Numbered from the stretch's first letter, positions 11,147 to 21,440 are shown. The stretch: 64,000 bases of DNA from Perognathus longimembris pacificus (GCF_023159225.1 NC_063163.1:107911885-107975884); one strand, 5' to 3'. Notes: a model not told the origin generated them from the letters alone. Numbers and translations are program-made.

Positions 11147-11484
11147 TTATAATGATTAGGTTAGTAAGTGGCTACAGAGGAATAGACCAGGGCTGACAGC
11201 CCTTTCTAGAGAAGGAATCATTCCAGATCTCAAGCCAGCTCATCCCCAGCACAGCACTGTCGTGAGGAAAGTAGAAGGCGAGGCTCAGAAACACATGGAG
11301 GAACGGGAAGAGACCAGCTGTTTCTGGACCTTTTGAGTTACTGCCACAGACTTTGAGGAGTTCCATGGTTGCTTCTGGCTCAGAACTTGAGCCCTGAAAG
11401 CAGGGAGCCCAGGTGGGAAGATCTGCACTCATAGGTGAGGGAGTCAGGAGTCAGGAGGTAGTGACTTCAGATTTCTCTCAGTGG
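11147..11484. other. unique sequence
   Basis: Single-copy DNA. The 86-codon minus ORF at 11172-11432 has no recognised domain. Confidence 0.45.
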
Positions 11485-11486
11485 CA

Positions 11487-11630
11487 TTTGTAAAAACACA
11501 CATCATTTAATTGCTTTCAACAATCCTTTGAGATCAACATGGCAGATACTATTGGGTACATATCATTGACATACATATTGAGGCTCAGCCATGCTGACTG
11601 GCTTGCCCAAGGTCAGGAGGAAGTGATATT
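11487..11630 (-). mobile_element. MIR fragment, antisense
   Basis: catcatttaattgctttcaacaatcc, then gaggctcagc and tggcttgcccaaggtcagg follow the order of a reverse-complemented MIR. Confidence 0.75.
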
Positions 11631-12028
11631 GCCAGGATCATCCTCATTCCTTGTCAAGTCCACCTTCCCACCACTGCTCTGCCCTCCCCTTGCCCCTGGT
11701 CAGCTCTCCATTTCCCCCAAGGAGAGAGCTGAGGGCCTCATCCAAACTGGGTTTCTCATCTAGCGCCCAGTGAGGTAGGCCGTCATGGCTGAGTTGAGAG
11801 CGTGCTGCTGAGGATGCTCACAGAAGTCTCTTGGGTGCTGACATGATAGCCAATGGACTGACAGGGTCTGAGAAAGGGACCAATAGGACTGACCCACATG
11901 GACATGACGCCTGGACGAAGGAGACTCTGGGAAGGTATAGAAAGACCTCCAATTGGAGACATACATTTGTTTTTTTTTCTGACTTCCTGGAAGCTTAACT
12001 TTCATTTATTCATCCATTCTAAGTGTTT
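11631..12028. other. unique sequence
   Basis: No recognised element between the MIR and the young SINE insertion. Confidence 0.45.
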
Positions 12029-12036
12029 TATTCTTG

Positions 12037-12249
12037 TTTTTTTTTTTTTTTTTTTTGGCCAGTCCTGGGCCTTGGACTCAGGGCCTGAGCACTGTCCCTG
12101 GCTTCTTCCCGCTCAAGGCTAGCACTCTGCCACTTGAGCCACAGCGCCGCTTCTGGCCGTTTTCTGTATATGTGGTGCTGGGGAATCGAACCTAGGGCCT
12201 CTTGTATCCGAGGCAGGCACTCTTGCCACTAGGCTATATCCCCAGCCCC
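12037..12249 (-). mobile_element. IDL-Geo SINE, young copy
   Basis: T-run, then reverse Geo (ggccagtcctgggccttgg to cacagcgccgcttctggcc), then reverse ID-like monomer ending in atccccagcccc. Target-site duplication tattcttg plus following Ts is seen at 12029-12036 and 12250-12262. Confidence 0.95.
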
Positions 12250-12262
12250 TATTCTTGTTTTT

Positions 12263-12944
12263 GACACTGGGCTTCTGCTTAAGCTGTGTGGGGCCTGGAG
12301 ATCTGCCTGAACCTGGCCCCAGGCTCCATGCCCCCAACAGAGCTGAGGGAACCTGAGAAGGACTAGTAGCTGCTCCTTTTCCACCCTTCCCACTCTTGCT
12401 ACAGAGCTCAGCCCACTTTTAGGAAGAGCCCCCCACTCGGGTGCATACCTGAGCTGAGAGATAAGCCAGTCCTGATGTGCAGGGAGGGTGGCCGTATACT
12501 AAACCCAAAACTCGGTGGCCAGCCCGCTGCTCCTGAGATAACCCATATGGCCTCTGGCTCAGAGGACTCATATACAGGATGGCCCATGAGCGTGTCTGTC
12601 AATGGAATGCTTTGCTTCTCTAACTCTCCTGATGTCCAGACCCTGCCGCTGCCTGCCCTGCCCAGTGGCTCTTCTGCCTATTTCCTCACCACCATCTTCA
12701 CTGCACCACTCCCCCAGGGCCCTCACTATGGATTTTCCCAAGCCTAAAAGCCGCCTTCTCTCATTTAGCACAGGCTCACTTCCATCCAACAATCATATGT
12801 CTTGTGTCCACTCTGTAATAGGTCCCCTGGTATCACACACTAGCAAGAACAGAGGCGATTAAGACTGTTCGCAGAGGGGTGATGGTTTGCAGGGAGCTCT
12901 GGAAATGTGCTGATGAGCTGATCTAGGGGAAAGGTAACGTGAGG
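12263..12944. other. unique sequence
   Basis: GC-rich single-copy DNA. Overlapping ORFs of 60-90 codons occur on both strands with no domain recognised. Confidence 0.45.
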
Positions 12945-12949
12945 CTCAA

Positions 12950-13195
12950 GGACAGGCACAAGGTTCATCCTGAGGGAGGAAGTGACTCTGAACTGAAGCT
13001 CAAAGAATAAAAGTGTGGTGGGGAAAGGGGAGAGTGTTCCAGACAGAGGAAACAGCGTTCGCAAGGGCAGGAAATAGCATTGTGTAGCAGGACATGGTAA
13101 GTTTGTGTCTATGGTGATAAGGGCAGCATTAAAGAGGGAAGGGGAGGTCAGAGAAGGACTTTATATGCCAAAGGGCTTGCTTTAGTCTTTATCCA
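12950..13195 (-). mobile_element. L2 LINE fragment, antisense
   Basis: Blocks such as gagagtgttccagacagaggaaacagc and aggactttatatgcc occur in the order expected for the reverse complement of the L2 3' region. Confidence 0.75.
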
Positions 13196-13250
13196 GGCAC
13201 AGATACTTTTCAAAAAATGCACAGTACTGATTCATAAAGAGTCATCTCAT

Positions 13251-13489
13251 CAGGCACCAGTGGCTCACACCTATAATCCAAGCTGCTCAGGAGGCTGAGA
13301 TCTGAAGATCGCAGTTCAAAGCCAGCCTGGGCAAGAAAATCAGTGACACTCTTATCTCCAATGAACTACTAGAAAACCAGAAGTGATGCTGTGACTCAAA
13401 GTGGTAGAGCACTAGCCTTGAGCTGAAAAGCTCAGGGACAGCATCCAGGCCCAGAGTTCAAGCCCTACTACTGACCAAAAAAAAAAAAA
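13251..13489 (+). mobile_element. B1-Geo SINE with target-site duplication
   Basis: 7SL-like head (caggcaccagtggctcac) joined to Geo (agtgatgctgtgactcaaag) with an A-tail. The duplication agtcatctca lies at 13240-13249 and 13490-13499. Confidence 0.94.
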
Positions 13490-13552
13490 AGTCATCTCAA
13501 AGTTATGTCTAAGTATTTACATCCCATGCCCGGTCTTCTTTGATTTTTTTTT

Positions 13553-13630
13553 TGTAGGGGCTGGGATTTGAACCCAGGCCTCCAGTAGGCTAGACAAGTA
13601 TTTTACCACTGAGCCACATCCTCAGTCCCT
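13553..13630 (-). mobile_element. solitary ID-like SINE
   Basis: T-run, then gggctgggatttgaaccc and ccactgagccacatcctcag form the reverse complement of a complete tRNA-like ID monomer without a Geo half. Confidence 0.78.
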
Positions 13631-13809
13631 TTGCTGGACTAGTATGTACATACTCTATCCTTTTTTCCCATTGCTCCACGCATTTGCATAAAGGGCTACT
13701 GCCATCACTAGACTGGAGATTCAAAGTTGTTTTCTACCCAGTTTTAAACCCTCAGAAACTAGTGAAGTGTTAGACACAGTCAGATGTTGCACAAATGGTC
13801 TGAGGATGA

Positions 13810-14018
13810 GCCAAACATTGGTGGCTCACACCTATAATCCTTGTCACTCAGGAAGCTGAGATCTGAGGATTGCGGTTCAAAACCAGCCTGGACAAAAAGC
13901 CTGTGAGAATCTTATCCCTATTGAACTACCAAAAGGCCAGCAGTGGAGTTGTGGCTCAGGTGGTAGAGCACCAACCTTGAGCAAAAACTCCAAAGCCCTG
14001 ATTTCAAACCCCAGTAGA
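13810..14018 (+). mobile_element. B1-Geo SINE
   Basis: 7SL-like head (ggctcacacctataatcc), Geo half with A-box-like gtggctcaggtggtagagc, ending in tttcaaacccc. The tail has become a (TACA)n/(CA)n array. Confidence 0.88.
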
Positions 14019-14057
14019 TATGTACATACATACGTATACACACACACATACACACAG
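14019..14057. repeat. (TACA)n / (CA)n microsatellite
   Basis: Short tetranucleotide and dinucleotide array directly after the SINE above. Confidence 0.85.
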
Positions 14058-14208
14058 TGTACATAATGAGAGTAAATTGGTGTTATTGATCTACTCATTC
14101 CCTGATATCTGCTTCTATTCTGAACTGGAGGTTAAATAAGTAAATATTGATCTATATTTCTATTTGTGCGATTCCTCATTTACATTATGAGAAGGGTAAT
14201 ATAGTCGA
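14058..14208. other. unique spacer
   Basis: AT-rich, nothing recognised. Confidence 0.4.
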
Positions 14209-14579
14209 CAGTCTGCCTCAACAAGTTTACATTCATAGATTCAATTAATGATGGATCAAAAGTTGTTACACAGTGGCTGATATATGCTTCCTTGCAAGTT
14301 CAGCCTGGATGATAGCTAGTTGTGCGTGTACTGAGCATGCACAGATTGTGTTCTTGTCATTATTCCCTAAACAATACAACAGAACAACTACTTACATCGC
14401 ATTTGCATTGTATTAGGCATTACAAGTAATCTGGAGATGACTTTAAGTATATGGGAGGGTATGTGTAGGTTATATGCAAATGTTGTTTCACTTTACACGA
14501 GGGACTGGAGCATCTGCAGATCTTAGTATCTGAGGCTAGTCCTGGAACAGATCCCTCGGGGATACTGGGGGATAACTGT
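14209..14579. mobile_element. MER2-type (TcMar-Tigger) DNA transposon relic
   Basis: It begins cagtctgcctcaac and ends near gataactgt, echoing the MER2 ends. Inside are ccctaaacaatacaacag and a run ending atctgaggctagtcctggaac, as in MER2 copies. A second relative lies at 61695-62052. It is non-autonomous, with no transposase. Confidence 0.72.
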
Positions 14580-14584
14580 TTTTC

Positions 14585-14672
14585 CAGGATTGTTATGAGG
14601 GGAAAATGATATCAATGAAGATATGAAGGCACAACTTAGCATGCAATAAACACCCTGTAAACGTTAGCTTCC
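14585..14672 (+). mobile_element. MIR 3' fragment
   Basis: ttgttatgaggggaaaatg, then atgcaataaacaccc and cgttagcttccc follow the sense MIR 3' order. Confidence 0.65.
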
Positions 14673-14689
14673 CTTGCCTTCATTCAGCC

Positions 14690-15430
14690 ATGTTTATTAA
14701 ATTGCCTACTGTGTGTCAGGCACCTTCCTAGGGATTGGGTTCGAAATGAAGCAAACATGTATCTTTGGTGGACATGCTTCTGATTAGGTGAGGTAGGTCA
14801 AAAGTAAATGCACAGATGCCAGATACAGAGAAGAGCCACGGAGAAAAAAATAAGGTAGGATGAAGGGCAGTGGCAGAAGTCAGGGCAAGATAAAGCTTGC
14901 TCTTCCATAGAAGGCAGTTTGAGTATCTTGCTGGTTAGATAACAATTGAGCAGAGATGTAATGTGAGCTCTGCTGGCACCAGGAGGAAGCAAGCTAAGGC
15001 AGAGGCAATGCAAAGTGTGGCTGCAACAGTGCATGCTGAGATGTGGAAAAGCAGGCAAGAATCTGGATCACAGGGTCAGGAGCTTTTGAGCAGCAGAGTG
15101 ACATGATCTGGACTGTCATTTCAAATGGAGACTGGAGGCTGGGTTGAGCCTGGACTGACAAGGGAAGGGTAGAAGCAGGCAAGAGGGTGGAGTTTGCTGC
15201 AGTAATCCAGGCAGGGGCTTTGGCTAGCTTGAAAGCAGGGGAGGTGGAGGGAAGTCATGCCTGGTGAGCTTTCTGAAGACACAAGTGGAAGTTGTGAGTT
15301 AAAGAGGAGTGAGATGACCCCAACAGCTCCAACCTCAACAACTGGAAGCATGGATTTGCCCTTTGTTGAGATGGTGAAGGCTTCCTTCCATGTGCTGACT
15401 GATGGGAGGTAGAAAGAACAAAAGAACATT
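14690..15430 (-). mobile_element. L2 LINE 3' region, antisense
   Basis: The plus strand starts tttattaaattgcctactgtgtgtcaggc, continues with ttgagcagagatgtaatgtg, ttttgagcagcagagtgacatgatctgg and tgcagtaatccaggc, and ends with aactggaagcatggattt. These blocks follow the reverse complement of L2 from its 3' end into the 3' part of its reverse-transcriptase ORF. No intact frame remains. It explains most small ORFs here. Confidence 0.85.
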
Positions 15431-15586
15431 CTCTAAGAGTGTTGAAAGAAAAGTAAGAGAAAAAAGTGCTGAAAGTGAGAGAGAAGAAAGCATGGTACAT
15501 ACTGGGGGAGAGCTGAAGACAGTCACCTAGTAAGGAGTTACCAGCTAAACCCACACTCCAACACACTCCAGACAAGAGGTTACTGT
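15431..15586. other. unique spacer
   Basis: Purine-rich, nothing recognised. Confidence 0.4.
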
Positions 15587-15652
15587 GGCTCGGGTACAGC
15601 TCAGTAGTGAGCATATACTGAGTGTGTGAAGACTTGGGTTTGTCCACCACTG
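15587..15652 (+). mobile_element. solitary ID-like SINE fragment
   Basis: gtacagctcagtagtgagc (A-box-like) and gacttgggtttgtccacc (B-box-like) form a diverged tRNA-like monomer. The adjacent purine array may have grown from its tail. Confidence 0.6.
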
Positions 15653-15655
15653 TTA

Positions 15656-15872
15656 CTGAGAAAGAGAGACAGACAGACAAGAGACAGAGACAGACATAGA
15701 GAGACATAGAGACAGAGAGACAGACACAGAGAGACAGACACAGAGAGGCAGAGAGAGAGAAACTCAGAGACAGACACAGAGATAGATTGACACAGAGACA
15801 GAGAGACAGACAGAGAGAGACAAAGAGATACATAGACACACAGAGAGCTAGAGACAGACACAGTGAAACAGA
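15656..15872. repeat. (CAGA)n/(GAGACA)n purine-rich satellite-like tract
   Basis: About 215 bp of gacaga and gagaga units with variation. Its translation gives the low-complexity Ser/Leu/Val ORFs at 15255-15884, which are not genes. Confidence 0.93.
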
Positions 15873-16720
15873 GAGATCAGTCACGAGGAAGAAGAGCTAT
15901 TCGTCAATTTTACGTTGGCTCAAGCTCTGAAGCCTCCCCCTTTGAAGACCAACCACCTCTTGCCAAATCCAGTGACCTTATCTCAAACCTCACTTTCCTT
16001 TAGCTCACTGTCACAGCTGACACCAGGAGCTGCCCCGTTTCATATGACTGTTTCCCAAAGCTTTCTTGCTGCTGCCTCCTCACTGACCACATCCTCCAGT
16101 GCACCGTGTCCTTCTCCCCTGACCACTGTGTCACCAAAGGCCTGTGCCGAGCCCTCGCTCAGCACTGGAGTTTATGCTCCCCCCACCACTGCACACAAAT
16201 ACGTATGCACACACAGATCCCATCCATGTGAATATGTGACTCTGAACTCTATATCTATAGGCCTGACTGCTTTCCCAAGGATTTTCATCTCACCTGGACA
16301 TTTTCTTTGGTATTTAGCTGCTACCTCCTATTTGGGCTGTGCCCATCATTTCCACCACCAGTTTCACATTGCTTATTTTTGTCAGTGGCATGACGGTTGT
16401 CACAAGCCTGGCTCCTAATCTTACATTCATCTGTGGCATGGTCCTGTATCTCATGCTGAATTATCTGTACCACTGTGGCCCTGCCTCTGGCTGGGTATAA
16501 AAGCCGTGGCCAGATTGATCGAATGCATGGCCTTTCCCATTTCACTTTTCTGCTCAAACACTCAAAATTCCAAGTGGGTTCTCGTACCTAATCAGGAGGA
16601 GTTCCAGCTCTTCAGACGTGTTTTCTTTTTTTCACCTCAAAATAATCCTATCCCACTTCTCACTACTAGAGAACCCCAGTTCTCCACCTAAGGCTGATGG
16701 TAGAAGGAGCAAACAATTCC
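15873..16720. other. unique sequence with an unsupported 167-codon ORF
   Basis: The plus-strand frame 15915-16418 is rich in Ser, Thr and Pro and has no recognised domain. A TATA-like gggtataaaagccg occurs near 16492 but without any supported transcript downstream. I treat the stretch as non-coding. Confidence 0.4.
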
Positions 16721-16724
16721 TGGG

Positions 16725-16878
16725 AATCTAGTGTATGCTGGTCCTTGTCTCACATAACCACATGACAGCCTTGCGCTATAGACTGAGACATGATTACTTT
16801 GCACACTAAGAGGCAGGCTCAGTAAGAATGACACCTTGGAAGTTACAGGGCTGATAAGCAGATCAGGAAATGATGTTC
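16725..16878 (-). mobile_element. MIR fragment, antisense
   Basis: tcacataaccacatgacagcc, then agaggcaggctcagtaag and gttacagggctgataagc match a reverse-complemented MIR core. Confidence 0.68.
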
Positions 16879-16879
16879 A

Positions 16880-16962
16880 GGCCTTCCTTCCTTCCTTCCT
16901 TCCTTCCTTCCTTCCTTCCTTCCTTCCTTCCTTCCTTCCTTCCTTCCTTCCTTCCTTCCTTC
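16880..16962. repeat. (TTCC)n microsatellite
   Basis: About 21 uninterrupted TTCC units lie exactly where the tail of the reverse-oriented SINE at 16963 would be. It was probably seeded by a GGAA-containing A-tail. Confidence 0.96.
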
Positions 16963-17213
16963 GTCAGTCATGGGGCTTGAACTCAGGGCCTGGGTGCTGT
17001 CCCTGAACTTTTTCACTCAAAGCTACCACTCTACTACTTTTTTTCCCCCCACTCTACCACTTTGAGTCAAAGCACCACTTCCAGTTTTCTGGTGATTAAG
17101 TGGAAATAAGAGTCTCACAGCCTTTCTTGCCTGGGTTGGCTTCAAGCCATGATCCACAGATTTCAGCCTCTTAAGTAGCTAGGATGACAGGAGTGAGCCA
17201 TAGGCACCCAGCT
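16963..17213 (-). mobile_element. B1-Geo SINE with internal partial duplication
   Basis: Reverse Geo starts with cagtcatggggcttgaac. An extra ctctaccactttgag-like segment follows a T/C-rich stretch near 17037-17060, a small internal duplication. The reverse 7SL-like head ends in ataggcacccagct. Confidence 0.85.
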
Positions 17214-17237
17214 CTATCCGACTTTCAAGCTCACAGG

Positions 17238-17847
17238 TTAGGCACAAACACATCTCACTGTAGTTCTAGACAGAACACATTTGTGCTACAGGAGAAAATG
17301 ACTTCAACTTGGAGAGCCAAAAGCTCTAGCACAAAGGCTATGAGCCTGGGAGGAAGAGGAAGACTCAAAAACACAACTGTGGAGAGAAAGGGAACATTTT
17401 GAAACGGAGGACCAGTGTAGGCGAAGGCACAGAGTTAATAGGAACAGAAGCCCTCACAGCTAGTTAACTGTCTTCGTGGATGTTGAGACCATGGCTGTGG
17501 GATGATTGTCCCCAGACATTTCCTGTTGCTGCTGCTTCTGCTTCTTGCTTCTTCATCTTCTTCTTTGTGGAAAGTGTGTTGGACCACAGGGTCGGCTCTT
17601 TGGATAGTGCCTGGGCTGGAGATAGGGGAAGATTAAGTAGGAGCCATATTCCTCCAGAAAATGCTAAGAGAGACACCCCCCCCCAAAAAAAATCTCTGTG
17701 AATAGCTAGAGGGTTCCGTTGGCTCTTTTTCCTAATGCTACATGTCATGGCCACTGCTCTGTCTCCCAAGAGCAGTTCCCCCCAAATGCAGCATGAAATT
17801 TATGAAGATGGTGAAGGAGACAGTGACCTCTGTGAGGCAGTCGAAGG
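17238..17847 (-). repeat. inverted repeat arm B (610 bp)
   Basis: Reverse complement of 3653-4265, identical except for a G-run shorter by three. The left edge lies 24 bp from the end of a SINE. The right edge gives way to unique sequence (gctgcactcagccctg). The ORFs inside mirror those in arm A and show no recognised domain. With no tail or target-site duplication this looks like a templated or segmental duplication, or an assembly artefact. Confidence 0.97.
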
Positions 17848-18754
17848 GCTGCACTCAGCCCTGACTTCTTCCTTTCCATTTATATGTCAGTTCTTTCCTG
17901 TACCTCTCTGCCAACCACCTAAGTATAGAATGTTCCAGAAGGCTGAGGCTCAAGCCTTTTAGTCTTGATCTTGGGGATCATAAGCCCTAGAAGATCAGGA
18001 GTTTATCACAAGCTTCTTAGTACTTTATAGTTGACTAGTACCCCAAAGTAGACAATCCATAATTTCTCTTGGCAACAAAAATATGCTACAAGTAGTTCTT
18101 TAACAGGAATATTCCAAACAGCTTTAAGCAGGAATTGTTTGTATTTGTGTTTAATGTGTTGATTTCCTTGAGTTAACATGGAAATCATTGCCTGAAATTA
18201 CAAGTTAAGTAGAATAGGGAGGTTAGGAAGCTTTGTGATTTAAGAAAAATATTATTACAACATCAGTAGCAGTGAACTTCAGAGTTCCACTGAGGAGGCA
18301 GCTTCCTTCCTAACACACAGTTCTCAAAGTGTTTTGGAACATTCGGATTTTTCCCCCCTCTCACCAGGAGCAATGAGACTAAAGGTAACAGCCATATCCA
18401 ACTTGAAGACTTCTGAATAAAAGGTAAGGGAAAGGTAGGAAGGGAGGTAAGAGGTAGGAGAGATCATTTCCCCTGCAGGCCTAGATGCCTACAGGGTAAG
18501 GTTAAGAGGGCAAAGACACAAAATGCAAGGCCCCAGGCATTTGTCTGGGAAAACAAGGAAATAGATTGTTTTAAAAGGAAGCTCTCCCAAGGAAGAAATC
18601 CACCCAAGACCTAACATTTGGCTGAGTGCCCCAGGGACAGAAGAGCTCCTCTCAACAGAAAACAGAGAAATCAGGTGAAGGAGCTGCTGTCACTCACCTA
18701 GCACTTTCAACACAGTGGGTTTGAGCTAAAAAACAATACGTAAAATGGGCTTTT
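17848..18754. other. unique sequence
   Basis: About 900 bp of single-copy DNA without a recognised repeat. ORFs do not exceed about 75 codons, and one of these begins inside arm B. Confidence 0.45.
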
Positions 18755-18771
18755 AAAATTTGGTCATTAGT

Positions 18772-18960
18772 GGGCTGGGGATATGGCCTAGTGGCAAGAG
18801 TGCCTGCCTCATATACATGAGGCCCTGGGTTCGATTCCCCAGCACCACATATACAGAAAATGGCCAGAAGTGGCGCTGTGGCTCAAGTGGCAGAGTGCTA
18901 GCCTTGAGCAAAAAGAAGCCAGGGACAGTTCTCAGGCCCTGAGTCCAAGCCCCAGGACTG

Positions 18961-18990
<30 letters not shown>
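18772..18990 (+). mobile_element. IDL-Geo SINE, young copy
   Basis: ID-like head, Geo half and about 30 As. Target-site duplication aaaatttggtcatta at 18755-18769 and 18988-19002. The longest pure A-tail of any SINE here points to a recent insertion. Confidence 0.96.
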
Positions 18991-18995
<5 letters not shown>

Positions 18996-19034
18996 GTCAT
19001 TAAGAACAAAGGATCAAGAACCTAAACTCACCCA

Positions 19035-19229
19035 AGTTCCAGAGGCTGAGATCTGAAGATTGAGGCTTGAAGCCAACTGGGAAGAAAAGTTGGTAAGACT
19101 CTTATCTCTATTTAATCACCAAAAAAAGCTGGGAGTGGGGCTGGGGGTGTGTGGCTCAAATGGTAGAGCACTAGCTTTGAGTGAAAAATCCAAGTGAGAG
19201 GCCCTGAGTTCAAGCCCCAGTGCTGGTAC
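19035..19229 (+). mobile_element. B1-Geo SINE, 5'-truncated
   Basis: Starts within the head (ccagaggctgagatctgaag), then Geo with gtgtggctcaaatggtagagc and gagttcaagccccag. Confidence 0.85.
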
Positions 19230-19340
19230 AGACATGCACATAATGTGTATAGGTATGTGTGCATGTATTTATGTATATGTGTAAGTATATGTAAGAAAAA
19301 GAATCACTTGTATGTATGTGTTATGTATATATGTGTCTCT
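19230..19340. repeat. degenerate (TATG)n tract
   Basis: tatgtgtgcatgtatttatg-type alternating sequence lies after the SINE and probably derives from its tail. Confidence 0.75.
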
Positions 19341-19344
19341 CCTA

Positions 19345-19515
19345 CTTTTGACTCAGTCCCCCAATCTTCCTCGTCACCCCCAGAGACAATTACTGTTGTA
19401 ATGTTTATGTCTATTTGCAGGGATATTTTATGCATATATAAACACGTGTTTTTATTATAAAGGGTAGCATATTTTATTGCTGTGTTCTGCATCTTACTTT
19501 TTCCCTTTGGTATCA
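19345..19515 (-). mobile_element. probable L1M 3' UTR fragment, antisense
   Basis: agagacaattactgttgtaatg, then gggatattttatgcatatat and gctgtgttctgcatcttac resemble the antisense 3' UTR of old mammalian L1 subfamilies. The subfamily is unclear. Confidence 0.5.
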
Positions 19516-19673
19516 TAAACAAGCTTGGGGGGTGGGGGGGTAGGGTAAGTTCACCTCCCTCCATCCACCACAAGAAACCAAGCCAAGTAACACCCCATTC
19601 AACTGTTGTCTGCTCTGGCTCACCTTGAACTTGTACTTCCACATTGTACTTCAAGAGCCAGCATATGCCTCAG

Positions 19674-19676
<3 letters not shown>

Positions 19677-19768
<92 letters not shown>
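19677..19768. repeat. compound (TG)n(GA)n microsatellite
   Basis: About 34 bp of TG joined to about 58 bp of GA. It combines a Z-DNA-prone and a triplex-prone array. Confidence 0.97.
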
Positions 19769-19771
<3 letters not shown>

Positions 19772-20111
19772 CTGGGGATGGAACCCAAGTCTTCATGCAT
19801 ACAGCGCACAGGCTCTGTGGCTGAGGACATTCACAGCCGGGGGTCCTCATTCCTGAGCTGATGCACGTCTGTCTCCCCTTTACAGTAAGCATTGCTCACC
19901 TCTACAGTGCCCCTGAGGACTGCAAACCTCCTGATAGACAGCAAAGGGAAGACAGAAAGAGGGCCGCTGCTGCTTCCAACCTCATGAATGAAAGCTGCCT
20001 TCCATCTCATCATGCTAAGTCCATTAGTCAGGACTGGAGTGCTTGCTATGTGTCAGCCTGTAGTGGGAGCTGAATCCCATCTTTAATGACTACAGAACCA
20101 GAGCCCCCTGC
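19769..20111. other. unique sequence, possible ID-like remnant
   Basis: The first 60 bp (gatggaacccaagtcttcatg) weakly resemble a reverse ID monomer. The rest is unrecognised. Confidence 0.35.
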
Positions 20112-20167
20112 CTCTCCCTCTCTCTCTCTCTCTCTCTTCTCTCTGCCTGTCTGTCTCTCTCTCTCTT
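20112..20167. repeat. (CT)n microsatellite
   Basis: Interrupted CT/CTGT array. Confidence 0.9.
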
Positions 20168-20289
20168 AGACCACCATCATTTCCAGAAAGAGGTCCTTGA
20201 ACCTGGATCGGATAGGACCAGCCCCTCACCATCACCTGTCTCCTGAGTACCACACACACCAGAAGGGGCCCAGTGGGGGCTGGCACTTA

Positions 20290-20525
20290 CTCATCTCCTG
20301 CTGCCACCACTGCCGCCCCCAAAGAGCCTGTCATTAAAGCTTTGTCCCAGGCTCTCTGATTTACATGTACAAATAATCACTGTCAGGGGCATGAGCCCCA
20401 GAGAGCAATAATAGATTCTGCTGGTAGCAGATGCAGATGCAGGAAATAAAAACAAAAATGAAACACACAGCCTGGCAGAACTCGACACTGAGAGGAGTCC
20501 TTAGTGGGGGAGCACAGCCTGCTGG
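20290..20525. other. candidate conserved non-coding element
   Basis: A repeat-free block with motifs such as cctgtcattaaagctttg and ctgatttacatgtacaaataatc. Its composition is more like a conserved element than neutral intergenic DNA. Splice-site-bounded coding potential was not found. Confidence 0.3.
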
Positions 20526-20594
20526 GGAGGAGGGCTGGAGGGGGAGGGGCATTGGGAAAGTATTGGCTGCTGTGTCTTTGGCAAAAGCCAGCAA

Positions 20595-21395
20595 GGCTTT
20601 AAATTGTGATATCATAGACACCTCAACTACACCACTTTAGCCAGTTTTAGGTGTACAATTTACAGTCATACTGTTGTGCAAACATCTCCACTCTGTTCTT
20701 CAAACTTTTCTATCAGAGCCAGGTGCTGGTGGCTCACGCTTATAATCCTAGCTACTCAAGAGGCTGAGATCTGAGGATCACAGTTCAAAGCCTGCCCAGG
20801 TAGGAAAGTCTGTAAGAGTCTTATCTTCAATTAACCATCAGGAAACTGAAAGTGGAGCAACGGCTCAGGGGAGTAAAGTGGTAGCCTTGAGCAGAAAAGC
20901 TCTGGGATCAGTGCCCAGGCCCTGAGTTCAAGTCCTATAACCAACAAAACAAAATCTTTTCCATCACCCCAAACAAACTCTGTGCCCTTTAAAGCAATAG
21001 GTCTCTAACCTTACTGGTGCCCAGTCCCTGGTAACTCTAATCTATCTCCTGTTGACCAGCTAGCCTATACAAAAAGTAGAATCATACAGTATTGGTCCTT
21101 TTTGTTTAGTTTATTTCTCTTAGCATAATATTTCTGTATTCTTCCTTCATGTTGCAGCCTGCTGATAGAACTTTATTTCTTTTATGGAAGAACAATGTTC
21201 TATTGCATAGTATGCTATGTTTTGTTTATCCCTTCATCAACGGATGGACAGTTGGTTATTTCTACTATTTGGTTATTGTGTCTAATGCTGCTGTGACTCT
21301 GTGTATACAAACATCTATATGAATCCCTGTTTTCAATTCTCTGAGGATATATGTACAAGTGGTATGTTTGGTTCCAATGGTAATTCTATGTTTAG
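20595..21395 (-). mobile_element. ancient L1M 3' UTR, antisense, split by a SINE
   Basis: The plus strand shows classic antisense L1M blocks in order: gtgtacaatttacagtcata, catcaccccaaacaaactc, cctggtaactctaatctatctcc, agaatcatacagtattgg, cttagcataatatttctg, gttgcagcctg, gttttgtttatcccttcatc and ggttccaatggtaattctatg. A B1-Geo SINE interrupts it at 20716-20950. Confidence 0.9.
20716..20950 (+). mobile_element. B1-Geo SINE inside L1M
   Basis: 7SL-like head (gccaggtgctggtggctcac) and Geo half ending in ccctgagttcaagtcc. It splits the older L1M relic, giving relative age. Confidence 0.92.
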
Positions 21396-21397
<2 letters not shown>

Positions 21398-21438
<41 letters not shown>

Positions 21439-21440
21439 CA
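21398..21440. repeat. (TG)n microsatellite at a SINE tail
   Basis: TG array placed where the 3' tail of the following reverse SINE should be. Confidence 0.95.

Noticed and set aside
15255..15884. 209-codon minus-strand ORF rich in Ser, Leu, Val and Cys
   Set aside because: It is the translation of a (CAGA)n/(GAGA)n array joined to an antisense L2 relic.
15915..16418. 167-codon plus-strand ORF and a TATA-like box near 16492
   Set aside because: No domain, Ser/Thr/Pro-rich composition as in random GC-balanced sequence, and the TATA-like string lies downstream of the ORF without a supported transcript.
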